A DNA stretch of 64,000 nucleotides from assembly GCA_023362775.1 (NCBI GenBank), contig JALMGJ010000003.1:178999725-179063724 (forward strand). Direction: 5' to 3'. This document shows, piece by piece, positions 35,311-44,404 of the stretch. The stretch is from Charina bottae (Eukaryota > Chordata > Lepidosauria > Squamata > Charinaidae). The notes under the pieces are model-generated. The model was not told the DNA's origin and searched no databases. It saw nothing but the letters and a program-made list of their open reading frames with translations. The position numbers and the translations under genes are program-made. How positions within the stretch are numbered: the first letter of the stretch is position 1; the number at the start of each line of letters is the position of its first letter.

Positions 35311-35639
35311 TAAAAGAGTTCATGTATTTTTGGTAGGCTTCAGACTATAAATGTCTGTTCTGTCTCTTATCATGACTCTAGATAGTAAGTTGCCACTGAA
35401 TGGGTTCAACTCCTGATCAATGAATGAGCAAATGATTGCCACCTTAACTTGTCTCTACTTCAGTAATGACCTGTAGCTAGGTAATCTTTTTGATCCCATT
35501 AATTCACCTTATCTATTATCTTCTTTTACTTCCCTCAGCCTTGCTAAGCATAATTTTTCTCTGGTTGCATCACATGCTCAAAGTCTGTCAGTTTCTGCTT
35601 GTTGATCATTACCTAAAGAGTAGAGATTGAGGCTTTATT

Positions 35640-36192
35640 TGGTCCAGTTCTGATTACAGTCCATATCAGTCCCATGTTTAAACTATTTAACTGGTTGCCA
35701 TTTGTTTTCCAACCCAATACTGGGTGTTCAGAGTGATCTAAAAACCTTGTACAGCTTATGCCAAAATTCCATAATATGGTCACCTACTTTCATGCAGTCC
35801 ATTTTGCACTCTTAGGTCACCAATGGGGTATCTTTTGTGGGTCCACCACAGATAGATCTGATACTAATTACCATCTCAGTCTTCTCCATAACACAGCTCT
35901 TCTTATGGAATAAACTGCCACCAGAGATGAATCTAATGCTCAAAGCATTCGTAGGCCTTTTAATGTCAGGTGGGGAACAGGAGAAAGGAATTGGTGATTA
36001 CTTCTTACTGCATTCCTCCCCTGGGTTTCTGCTTGCAGAAATGAAAGCAAGCCCTTCTTGTATATAACTAGCCAATCTGGATCCAGTCCAATAAGATTAT
36101 GTATTCTTCCTTCAAGTTAATGTCGCATACATTGAGAGCTCTTGCACCGAAGTCAAATTCATTGTATGTTTAGTCATACTTGGCCAATAAAG
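35640..36192 (+). mobile_element. Decayed L2/CR1-type LINE 3' region
   Basis: AACTGGTTGCCATTTGTTTTCC corresponds to the conserved '(H)WLPv' block and LFLWNKLPPEMN (35895-35930) to the 'LWNxLPxE' block near the C terminus of L2/CR1 ORF2. All frames are broken. The 3' end CACCGAAGTCAAATTCATTG, CTTGGCCAATAAAG resembles a CR1-L3 3' UTR and carries the AATAG tail that follows. Confidence 0.55.
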
Positions 36193-36260
36193 TATTCTAT
36201 TCTATTCTATTCTATTCTATTCTATTCTATTCTATTCTATTCTATTCTATTCTATTCTAT
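36193..36260. repeat. (TATTC)n / (AATAG)n microsatellite at a LINE 3' end
   Basis: About 13 pentamers follow CAATAAAG directly. In snakes, AATAG-type microsatellites are known to have been seeded by the 3' tails of CR1-L3 (Snake1) elements; this tract fits that pattern. Confidence 0.8.
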
Positions 36261-37305
36261 GTATATCTAAAGAATTTAATAAGAGGACATTGTTAATACC
36301 AATAAATGTTTATTTGTAATATTCTTATATGGAAAAATATATTTAAGGATTAGGCATATATGACTTGTTAACTCTCCACTTCCCCTTAACATGTTTTGCT
36401 TAAGCACATATTTCAGAGTTATGTATATTTCACAGAAAACCTTTTGGGATTTCTTAAATTCCCAAAACAGAAACTTAGTGTCACTGCTTCTTCAGGTTCT
36501 GTATTTTGGTAGTTACAGGCAGAGTACTCTTGTTTCCCTGCAGTTTGTCTGATTACACATTTATAGTTCACATTATCCCAAAATTGTAATTTGAGACAAG
36601 AGCCTTGGGATCTACACGTTTAACAATATTATAGTTATATGTTATTAGAATATTTCTCCAGACAGGACTATTTTTGAAGCTAGTGCTGTTGGTATTACAA
36701 CACTCTGTTTTGTAGACAGTATTGTGTTCTTAAGGTACATGTTGGGGACCAATGATGTTATAGATCAAGGGACACATTTCTTTGGCAACACAGCTAATAA
36801 CATCTAGATGGCAATGAGTCTGTAAAATACTACTTGCTCATAGATACAGAAGTATCTGTTGTGTTTCAGTGAAACATATGAGAAACCTTATACTCACCTA
36901 GATTTTGCATGTCCATTTTTTTTAAAAAAAATCATGCATTCATGTTTTGCTCTAAATTTAGTTTGGATGTCATAGTCTATTGTGCACTGTTAATGTTAGG
37001 GCAAAAACTAACATTAATTGACATATCCACAATTTTATTTGTTTAAGCCAAAGCAGTTTTCCCACTCTGAGACAACAGGGACAGCTCCCTTCTGCTTGAA
37101 GCCCCAATCAGTCGAATGACAATATCTCAGTGTAGACAAGAAGCACATCTTTGCACAACGAGCAATTAATTTATGGAACTCACTGCCCCAAAGTGTGATT
37201 AAAAAGAGTAATGAGTTTGTGGAAGATTGATTGCTGATAGTCTGCTATCAATGATTTCTAACCATGATGGCTTCATGGAACCTCTGGTTCAAAGGCAGCC
37301 AATAC
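36261..37305. other. Unassigned non-coding stretch
   Basis: AT-rich, nothing recognised. Confidence 0.5.
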
Positions 37306-37560
37306 TATTTATTTATTTTTTATGTATACTTCAAATTTATTCACCGCCCATCTCACTCAAGGAATGATTCTGGGCAGTTTACAGTAAAAACAAGAATAAA
37401 TAATCATTAAAATGCCATAAAACAGTATTCTTATATAAAAGTACAATCCAGGACAGATGATCAACTATTGATTATCAACTATTGTAAAGTGATGACAGAG
37501 GGCATATTATAATTATTTATTTATTTAAAAGATTTATATGGCCACCCTCTTGCATTTCAA
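37306..37560 (-). mobile_element. L2 LINE 3' end fragments (two)
   Basis: 37306-37445 carries ATTTATTT..., ACCGCCCATCTCAC and GATTCTGGGCAGTTTACAG; 37510-37560 carries ATTTATTTATTTA, TATATGGCCACCCTC. Both match the minus-strand L2 3' terminus in part. Confidence 0.6.
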
Positions 37561-38299
37561 AATGGGGGAATATTTGAGATTTGAACAAATTAGGTGGGGT
37601 AGTATTATTTATTCACAGAAAAAGGAGGAAATTTTACAGTCTTCATCTGCCTTTTTTCTTATGGTGCTGAATATGTAAGAATTTCAACAAATAAAAAATT
37701 AATTCAGCATTGTTACTAAGGCATGGAGAGCTTGGATTGAACAAAATAGAAGCCATTATATAACCATAGCAACTATACCCGGATACAGTCCTTCTTGCCA
37801 ATCTGCTTCTTTCACAGTACAATGCCCTGTTTTATAAAATGATACCTTTGGTCTTTACAGCCACACCCAAACTTCCATTTGCAAGCAATGCTTATTCAAT
37901 GATATCTGTAAACAGGATTAAGAATACAATTTATCTAGGTGGGAAGTGAGAAATTGGAACAATCTAACAGAAATAGATTAAAATCCGATAAATGTGGGAG
38001 GTGTGCAGGTTCAGCAGCTACAAAGAACTAGTAAAGTACTTAAATATTAAAAGCATGGAAGCAATTAACACGCTCCTTAAATAATAAACACAAATTGTCA
38101 CCAATGGGAGGGAGCATGCAGAAAGAGGGGGTTACATTCCCTAACATGACAACCACAGTCTATTATTGCACATAACCCCTGAAGCTGGTAGCGTTTGCTC
38201 CTAGATCTAGTAATAATTTTATGTATGTAATCTCTGTAGGGATGTGGCTATTATGCTGCAGAGAGGATATATATCTTCTCTTCAATTGATATAAATCTT
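37561..38299. other. Unassigned non-coding stretch
   Basis: Nothing recognised. Confidence 0.5.
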
Positions 38300-38403
38300 G
38301 CTAGGAACAGCTAAGATACTGTGCAGAACCCTCAAACTCCCAGGCTTCTGGTAGAGGACCCGAGGTTGAGGAAGACACATACCACCTATAGGGATGAGAA
38401 GGG
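38300..38403 (+). mobile_element. R4-type LINE, extreme 3' fragment in plus orientation
   Basis: Encodes the last residues of the element protein (GTAKILCRTLKLPGFW, then stop) and the 3' UTR with GAGGACCCGAGGTTGAGG. It is the near-perfect inverse of 38440-38543, the 3' end of the long minus-strand copy. Confidence 0.8.
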
Positions 38404-38439
38404 TGTGTGTGTGTGTGTGTGTGTGTGTATAAAAAAATT
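38404..38439. repeat. (TG)n spacer between two R4 3' ends
   Basis: A TG dinucleotide run of about 25 bp then ATAAAAAAATT separates the two inverse R4 tails. Confidence 0.85.
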
Positions 38440-38488
38440 CCCTTCTCACCCCTATGGGTGGTATGTGTCTTCCTCAACCTTGGGTCCT

Positions 38489-39524
38489 CTACCAGAGGCC
38501 TGGGAGTTTGAGGGTTCTGCGCAGTATCTTAGCTGTTCCTAGCATTGCACTCTTCTGGACAGAGAGCTCTGATGTTGCTCCTGGAATCTGTTGCAGCCAC
38601 TCTCCCAGCTTAGGAGTCACAGACCCGAGTGCTCCCACCACCACTGGGACCACTTTGGCCTTCACTTTCCACATCCTCTCTAGTTCTTCCTTCAGGCCCT
38701 GGTACTTCTCCAGCTTTTCATATTCCTTCTTCCTGATGTTGCTGTCACTTGGCACCACTACATCTATCACCACCGCCGTCTTCTGGTCCTTGTCTACTAC
38801 CACGATGTCTGGTTGACTGGCCAGTACCTGCCTGTCTGTCTGAATCTGGAAGTCCCACAGGATCTTAGCCCTGTCATTCTCCACGATCTTCTGTGGAATC
38901 TCCCATCTGGACTTTGGAGGGTCTAGCCCATACACTGTGCAGATATTCCTGTAGACAATGCCAGCTACTTGGTTGTGCTGTTCAGTGTATGTTTTTCCTG
39001 CCTGCATTTTACACCCTGCCACTATGTGTTGGACTGTCTCTGATGCCTCTCTGCACAGTCTGCACCTTGGGTCCTGTCTAGTGTGGTAGACCCCTGCTTC
39101 TATGGATCGGGTGCTTAGTGCCTGTTCTTGTGCTGCTATGATCAGTGCCTAAGTGCTGTCTTTTAGTCCAGCCCTTTCCAGCCACTGGTAGAATTTCCCA
39201 AGGTCAGCCACCTCAGCTATCTGTTGATGGTACATCCCATGCAAGGTCTTGTCTTGCCATGGCACTTCCTCTGCTTGATCTTCCTTCCATGTCTGCTGCT
39301 GCCTCAGGCATTCTTTCAGCAGCTCATCCTTAGGTGCCATTTACTGATGTACTCCTGGATGCTCGGGGTCTCATCCAGGACAGTGGCTTCGACACTCACC
39401 AGACCCTGCCCGCCCTCTTTCCAGCTGGTGTACAGTCTCTGGGTGTTGGACTTGGGGTGGAAACCTCCGTACATTGTGAGGAGCTTCCAGGTCTTCACAT
39501 CGGCAGCCTCCATGTCCTCCTTTG
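38489..39524 (-). pseudogene. R4-type CCHC zinc knuckle and restriction-like endonuclease
   Basis: Read on the minus strand: MEAADVKTWKLLTMYGGFHP (39513 side), the KWHLRMSC/MAPKDELLKECL region with a frameshift near 39320-39340, a stop at 39149-39151, then CRLC-8-H-4-C (39000-39065, CCHC knuckle), the nuclease core PDIVVVDKDQKTAVVIDV (about 38750-38812) with its PD and D residues, LEKYQGLKEELERMWKVKA, and the C terminus ILRRTLKLPGLW at 38489. The nuclease would cleave target DNA for priming. The last 177 codons are open, but upstream breaks make the whole a pseudogene. Confidence 0.8.
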
Positions 39525-39937
39525 GCCAGCTCTAGGGTGACCATACGTCCCGTTTTGAACGGGACAGTCCCGTTATTTTAGCATTTTTCAACTGTCCCGT
39601 CGTTTTGATCAAAATCTCCATTTTGTCCCTTTTTTAAACCCGGCGGGAAGGAGGACAGGAAGACAGGAAGGAGGACTGGAGCCGGACTTGCCATTGGAGG
39701 CAGCCCGGAAGAGGCCCTATCAGCGCGGCAACTGGAAGCCCAGTTGCCACGTGCGATCCCAGCAGCAGAAGCAGCACCACAGTCTAGGTTCCTGCCTCCT
39801 TACCTGATCCTGAGATTGTCTGCCCAGCAGTGGTGAGGCCAGGGAAAGCAGGCACGGGAAGGTTGTGGGAAGAGGGTGCGTGTGTGTGTGTGTGCGCGCA
39901 GATTACTTGCTCAGCGTAATCGCGCGCGCACACACAC

Positions 39938-40125
39938 TAGGCTGACCATACATCCCGTTTTGAACGGGACAGTCCCATTTTTTAAACAATTCTGGAGCTT
40001 CCCGTCATTTTAATAAAAATACCCATTTTGTCCCATTATTGAAAGTTCCTGCGGCGAAGCGCGCGCAAATGCGCGCCCACTTTCTCCAGGGTCGTTTTTT
40101 ACCTCAAAGAAATATGGTCAGCCTA
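39938..40125. mobile_element. Short copy of the same hAT-type family, nested
   Basis: Starts TAGGCTGACCATACATCCCG, ends GAAATATGGTCAGCCTA; 188 bp. The interior has GCGCGC-rich sequence and CCCACTTTCTCCAGG as at 26447. The expected 8-bp duplication is not present (ACACACAC versus TCCAAGCG), so it may derive from recombination rather than simple insertion. Confidence 0.7.
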
Positions 40126-40301
40126 TCCAAGCGGGGCTTTTCATGCCGGTGCCGTCCGGGGTTTGCATCCGACCACGTGACTGGGGAAGTTGTATAGGAG
40201 CCGAGATTAACTGCGGGAGTACAAACGTCGCTTTTATCCCCCACTTATTCTCACTGCTGCTCAGCCTCCGCCGGCTTCCCTGTCTTTAATCCCTTGCAGA
40301 A

Positions 40302-40391
40302 ATGTCAGGCGAGGAGAAAAAATTGGCTTTAACTCCCAAGGAGGGAGGCTTGGGAAGCCGGTATAGATCAGGAACAGTGTGCTGTAGATAC
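40302..40391 (+). other. Short open segment after a GC-rich block; origin unknown
   Basis: ATG at 40302 follows a GC-rich, promoter-like stretch (40140-40300, CCGTCCGGGG, CCACGTGACTGGGG). The first 30 codons (MSGEEKKLALTPKEGG) look protein-like, then the frame enters the GGAAG repeat and becomes Gly/Arg/Glu low complexity. It might be a first exon remnant of an autonomous hAT transposase gene. I do not recognise a family. Confidence 0.2.
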
Positions 40392-40719
40392 AGGGAGGGA
40401 GGGAGGGAGGAAGGAAGAAAGGAAGGGGGGAGGGGGGAGGGGAGGAGGAAGAGGAGAAGGAGGGAAGGAAGGAAGGAAGGAAGGAAGGAAGGAAGGAAGG
40501 AAGGAAGGAAGGAAGGAAAGGGAGAGAAGGAAGGAAGAAGAGGGGGAGGAGGGAAGGAGGAAGAGGAGAAGGAAGGACAGAAGGAAGGAAGGGGGAGGAA
40601 ACGGGAGGAAGGAAGGAAGGAAGAAGGGGAGAGAAGGAAGGAAGGAAGAAGAGGGAGAAGGGAAGGAGGAAGAGGGGAAAGAAGGAAGGGAGGAAAGGAG
40701 GGAGGGAGGAAGGAAGGAT
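40392..40719. repeat. Polypurine (GGAA/GGAG)n tract
   Basis: About 330 bp of almost pure A/G on the plus strand in GGAAG, GGAGG and GGAAGAA units. Frames through it are open but meaningless. Confidence 0.92.
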
Positions 40720-41644
40720 ATGAGAGCAGTACTCTATGGCTGTGCAGCTCTTTGGATCACGAGTTACGAGGAAGCTTCTAAACCTGCTCTTAGAAGTATC
40801 TTTTTGCCTTTAAATCCAAAGAGCAACTGATCCATGGTTTATAACATGCAACCTCCTTGGTGGTCCCCTGCAAAGACCTCCAGAAAGGGTTAGCCAATTA
40901 TCCTTTTCAACATGACGGAAGGGGGAAATCATTATCTTCAGGACTGGGCAGTAATATTATCTATGGCACCCATTAAATGTACATCAAAGCAATCTGAGCT
41001 TTCCACAAGGCCCCATCCCCTCCTTTTGGAGCGTGTCCCTCCCAGCGCACCGTTCGAGGGTCAGTGCAATCCTTCAGTTGCAATCCTTGGTGGGACACCA
41101 AGTGCAAAAGATTAGAAGAAACGCTAGTGCCCCGTCGAATGATCTGGGTAGGAAGTGTGCCAGCCTCACAAAACAAAACAAAAAAGCTGAGCAAACTTCC
41201 CGCTTGTCTCTAGCAATCGTTCCATATTCCTCTTGTCCTAATAAGAGAGGGGGAAAAACTATTTTAACCCTAGAGTGGGAAATAAACATCCCTCTTTTTC
41301 ATTAATTCCTTCTCACAAAGCTAGACAATCTCTTTGCTGCTATGGTTTTAATTCTATTTTTTTCCAGTTTCCAGGGGATATAAGGTCTCTTAATGCACCT
41401 ATTCCACTTTGAGGAAGGGCATTGAAAACAAGCACACACCTGCACAAATGTGCCCCTGAATTTCTTTTGTTTGCTGTGCAATTTTGGCCATGGGACCTTG
41501 GTGGGGCTTGAAAAAAGGGCCTGCGATTTACAGAAGGCCATAAACCCTGGTTGGCTTATCCTGTTTTAGCTAGTGGTGTCCCTTTCTCTATAAAGATATA
41601 GATATAACTATAGATTAGTTATACAGTGTGTGGGATATTGAGAG
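40720..41644. other. Interior of the hAT insertion, unassigned
   Basis: No transposase domain or other protein family recognised. Overlapping short frames on both strands (40912-41305) have no motifs. Confidence 0.5.
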
Positions 41645-41718
41645 CCAGTTTGGTGTAGTGGTTAAAGCAACGGGCTAGAAATTGTGAGGCCGTCAGTTCT
41701 AGTCCTGCCTTAGGCACA
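41645..41718 (+). mobile_element. tRNA-derived SINE head, truncated
   Basis: GAGAGCCAGTTTGGTGTAGTGGTTAA with an A-box-like TGGTGTAGTGG and a B-box-like AGTTCTAGTCC. It matches the head of the SINE at 31158-31385 and breaks off at CTTAGGCACAAAG where the next hAT-type copy starts. Confidence 0.7.
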
Positions 41719-41721
41719 AAG

Positions 41722-42132
41722 TAGGCTGACCATATGTCCCATTTTGAACGGGACAGTCGCTTTTTTTAGCATTTTTCAACCGTCCCGTTGTTTTGATAAA
41801 AATCTCAATTTTGTCCCATTTTTTAAACCCGGCGGGAATGGCGCGGAAGGAGGATCCGAGCCGGAGCTGCTGATTGGAGGCAGCCCGGAAGAGGAAGCCC
41901 TCCTGCCTGTCAGCACGCAGCAAAAGAGGGCGGAGAGGTGGAGAGGAGGGTGATTGGCTAGGAGGGAGCCAATCGTGTGGACCGGGGGGTGGGGTTTGCA
42001 GGCGGGAGCCAATCACACGGACCGGGGTGTGGGGACCCGTCTTTTTCATGAATACGGAATATTACATAACACCCCGTCCCGTTTTGCCATCCCAATGTCC
42101 CGTTTTTGCCTCAAGGAAATATGGTCAGCCTA
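41722..42132. mobile_element. Second nested copy of the 'TGACCATA' hAT-type family
   Basis: Starts TAGGCTGACCATATGTCCC, ends GAAATATGGTCAGCCTA; 411 bp. Its left 150 bp track 39533-39690 closely, and its right 100 bp track 42345-42443. It carries a CCAAT/GC-box unit at 41950-42030 like those at 16547 and 27600. Flanks GCACAAAG and CCCATTCA do not form a target duplication. Confidence 0.72.
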
Positions 42133-42451
42133 CCCATTCACCTCCTGTCAAATACAGTCCCCCTCTACGTCTACCTAAATTTTTGTATGAGTTCTGTCAC
42201 TGGAGAATGATTGTTAGCTCAATATGTTCATGTAATAAAACTTTTTCATTTTAATGAAAACAAAAATCTTTTTATATATACAGTAATCTGTTTAAGTTCC
42301 AGCAAATGGATCTTAAAAACTCTTTAAAACTTTTTTTATCGTCTTACTTTTTCATGAATACGAAATATTACATAAGTTTAACCCTGTCCCATTTTTGCCA
42401 TCCCAATGTCCCGTTTTTGTCTCAAGGATATATGGTCAGCCTAGCCAGCTC

Positions 42452-43512
42452 ACTATACCAGCAGGGTATCTGATGACTGGCAGGGCATACATGTTGATGG
42501 CATGGATCTTGTTCTTCCCATTGAGCTGGCTCTTCAGGACCTGTCTTATCCTTTGGTGTTACTTGGATGTTGCTGTCTTCCTTGCCTCCTCATCGTGGTT
42601 CCCATATGACTGTGGGATACCAAGGTACTTGTAGTTGGTCTGTATGTCTGCTATGTGGCCTGCTGGTAGTTCCACCCCATCAGTCTTAACTACCTTCCCT
42701 CTCTTTACTAGCAACTGGCCACACTTCTCTAGTCCGAATGACATACCAATGTCCTCACTGTAGATCCGTGTCAGGAGGATCAGTGAGTCGATGTCTCGTT
42801 CACTCTTAGCATACAGCTTGATGTCATCCATTTAGAGGAGGTGGGTGATGGTAGTTCCACTCTTGAACTTGTATCCGTATCCAGTCCTTGTGATTATCTG
42901 GTTGAGGGGGTTCAAGCCTATGCAGAACAGCAGCGGGGACAGTGCATCACCTTGGTATATGCCGCACTTGATGGCCACTTGTGCAAGCTGTCTTGAGTTG
43001 ACTTTCAGTGTTGTCTTCCACAGTCCCACTGAGTTCTTGAGGAAGGTCCTTAGTGTCATGTTGACTTTGTATAGTGCCAGGCATTCACAGATCCATGTGT
43101 GTGGCATTGAGTCATAGGCTTTCCTGTAGTCAATACAGGCTGTGCTCAGATTGGTCTGTCTAGATCTTGAGGCTCGGGCAACTGCTCTATCTATGAGCAA
43201 CTGGTGTTTGGAGCCTCTGGTGTTGTTCCCAATGCCCTTCTGAGCTGTGCTCATGTACTGGCCCATATGGTCCTGCAGCTTGGTGGCTATGATGCCTGAT
43301 AGGACTTTCCATGTTGTGGGGAGGCAGGTTATTGGCCGGCAGGTTATATATATCCCATTGTCCTGCTCCTGCACAAGGAGCATTGCAACAGGAATGTCCA
43401 TAGCACAGCTATCCAGTTGTAGGCTTGTGAATATAGTAGGCCTCAAACTGGACAAAAACAATGATTCCCCTTGTTTCTGGGACATCATGTCAATGAATAT
43501 GGAGTAAGCCAA
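42452..43512 (-). pseudogene. R4-type reverse transcriptase
   Basis: Minus-strand frames 42832-43512 and 42559-42831 carry CRPITCLPTTWKVLSGII, AQKGIGNNTRGSKHQLL, IDYRKAYDSMPHTWI (motif A), CGIYQGDALSPLLF and MDDIKLYA (motif C). The codon before MDD, normally tyrosine in this block, is the stop TAA at 42832-42834 (plus-strand TTA). A second stop follows KTATSK near 42558, after which RIRQVLKSQLNGKNKI continues to the insertion point. The 5' end is a truncation; the region before CRPITC does not align. Confidence 0.82.
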
Positions 43513-44042
43513 GATTCAAAGAAAGAATTTGAGGAATTAATTCCTTAGAATCTGTAACTGAACTAACATGATTTTGGGGGTATGCTGCAGTGCTTAATTT
43601 GTATCACAATTGGCAGACACTATGCGCCCTTTAAATGAATTGTTCATTTTGCAGGGAACATCCACACGATGAGGGATTTAGGAGTGTCAACTCTTAACCA
43701 AGTGTCCTGTGTTGATATTCCATGATGTGTACCAGTGCTACCAGTATCACTTCGGGATAATGAAATCAGAGTGAAGCCAATTCCAAAACACTTATTGATC
43801 CAGAAACATGTTATGCCCAAGTTAAGAAAAAGTATCTTATAATAGTGTAGATATATGACTGAATCCCAAAGAATCTTTGTTGCCTGCAATCCTCCCACTG
43901 GTATATACAGAAAATCCACTAATGGTCACCCTGAACGTTTGTAAAGACTTGTATACCATTAAGATGCTAAAGATTTCCCCCTTGCTGGTGATGAGATAAA
44001 ATCCTCATACTGATATCCTCATGGCAAAAGATTTATATAAGA
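43513..44042. other. Unassigned non-coding stretch
   Basis: Nothing recognised. Confidence 0.5.
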
Positions 44043-44404
44043 TACTTTTCCTTAAAGAAAAGGTAAAGGTTCCCCCCGCACATTTGCGCAGTCGTGCCCG
44101 ACTCTAGGGGCCGGTGCTCATCTCCATTTGTTAGCCAAAGAGCCAGCGTTGTCTGAAGACGCTTCCACGGTCATGTGGCTGCATGACATGCGCGGAACGC
44201 TGTTACCTACCCACCGAAGTGGTACCTATTAATCTACTTGCATTTGCATGCTTTCGAATTGCTAGGTTGGCAAGAGCTGGAGCTAGTGCGGGAGCTCACT
44301 CCGCACGCAGGGCTAGGGATTTGAACCTCCGAACTTGCGATCTTCCGATTGACAAGCCTGGCGTCTTACCCGCTGAGCCACCACGCCCCTTACTTTTCCT
44401 TACA
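44043..44404 (-). mobile_element. Full-length Sauria-type SINE with target duplications
   Basis: The element (about 44057-44390) is flanked by TACTTTTCCTTAAA (44043-44056) and TACTTTTCCTTACA (44391-44404), 13 of 14 identical. On the minus strand a tRNA-like head has A box TGGCTCAGCGG (44370-44380) and B box GGTTCAAATCC (44317-44327), which form an internal RNA polymerase III promoter. A body follows and the BovB-like tail ends in AACCTTTACCTTT. It has the parts of a once-active copy. Confidence 0.9.

Larger units (their letters stand above)
39533..42443. mobile_element. hAT-type element (2.9 kb) inserted in the R4 LINE
   Basis: Exact 8-bp target duplication GCCAGCTC at 39525-39532 and 42444-42451. 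Left end TAGGGTGACCATACGTCCCG, right end ATATATGGTCAGCCTA, giving inverted termini TAGG(G/C)TGACCATA. The interior holds two further copies of the family, a SINE head and a polypurine tract. The segment 42150-42360 includes AATAAAAC after AT-rich sequence, which could be the end of a lost transposase gene; no transposase domain is visible. Confidence 0.82.
38440..43512 (-). mobile_element. R4/Dong-type LINE with C-terminal REL endonuclease, split by a hAT insertion
   Basis: The minus-strand element is in two parts: 42452-43512 (RT) and 38440-39524 (zinc knuckle and endonuclease). Between them lies a 2911-bp DNA transposon. Removing the insertion and one copy of its 8-bp duplication would bring the two coding parts together at the conserved YPAGI-SWPKE region. 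The 5' end is truncated near 43500. The domain order RT, CCHC, PD-type nuclease with no APE endonuclease is that of R4/Dong-like or R2-like elements; R4 is my preferred assignment. Confidence 0.8.

Noticed and set aside
38489..39022. Possible host nuclease gene (177 open codons)
   Set aside because: It is the REL endonuclease end of an R4-type LINE, continuous with a CCHC knuckle and an RT split off by the hAT insertion.
39938..40125. Independent nested hAT insertion with its own target duplication
   Set aside because: Flanking octamers (ACACACAC and TCCAAGCG) do not match, so simple insertion is not supported; kept as a nested copy of unclear origin.
40302..40781. Frame of 159 codons, Gly/Arg/Glu/Lys-rich
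   Set aside because: After the first 30 codons it is a translation of the GGAAG repeat. Only the first part was kept as a low-confidence segment.
44317..44390. tRNA-like sequence with A and B boxes
   Set aside because: It is the head of a full-length Sauria SINE with target duplications and a SINE body and tail, not a tRNA gene. The same holds for 41645-41718 and 62990-63034.
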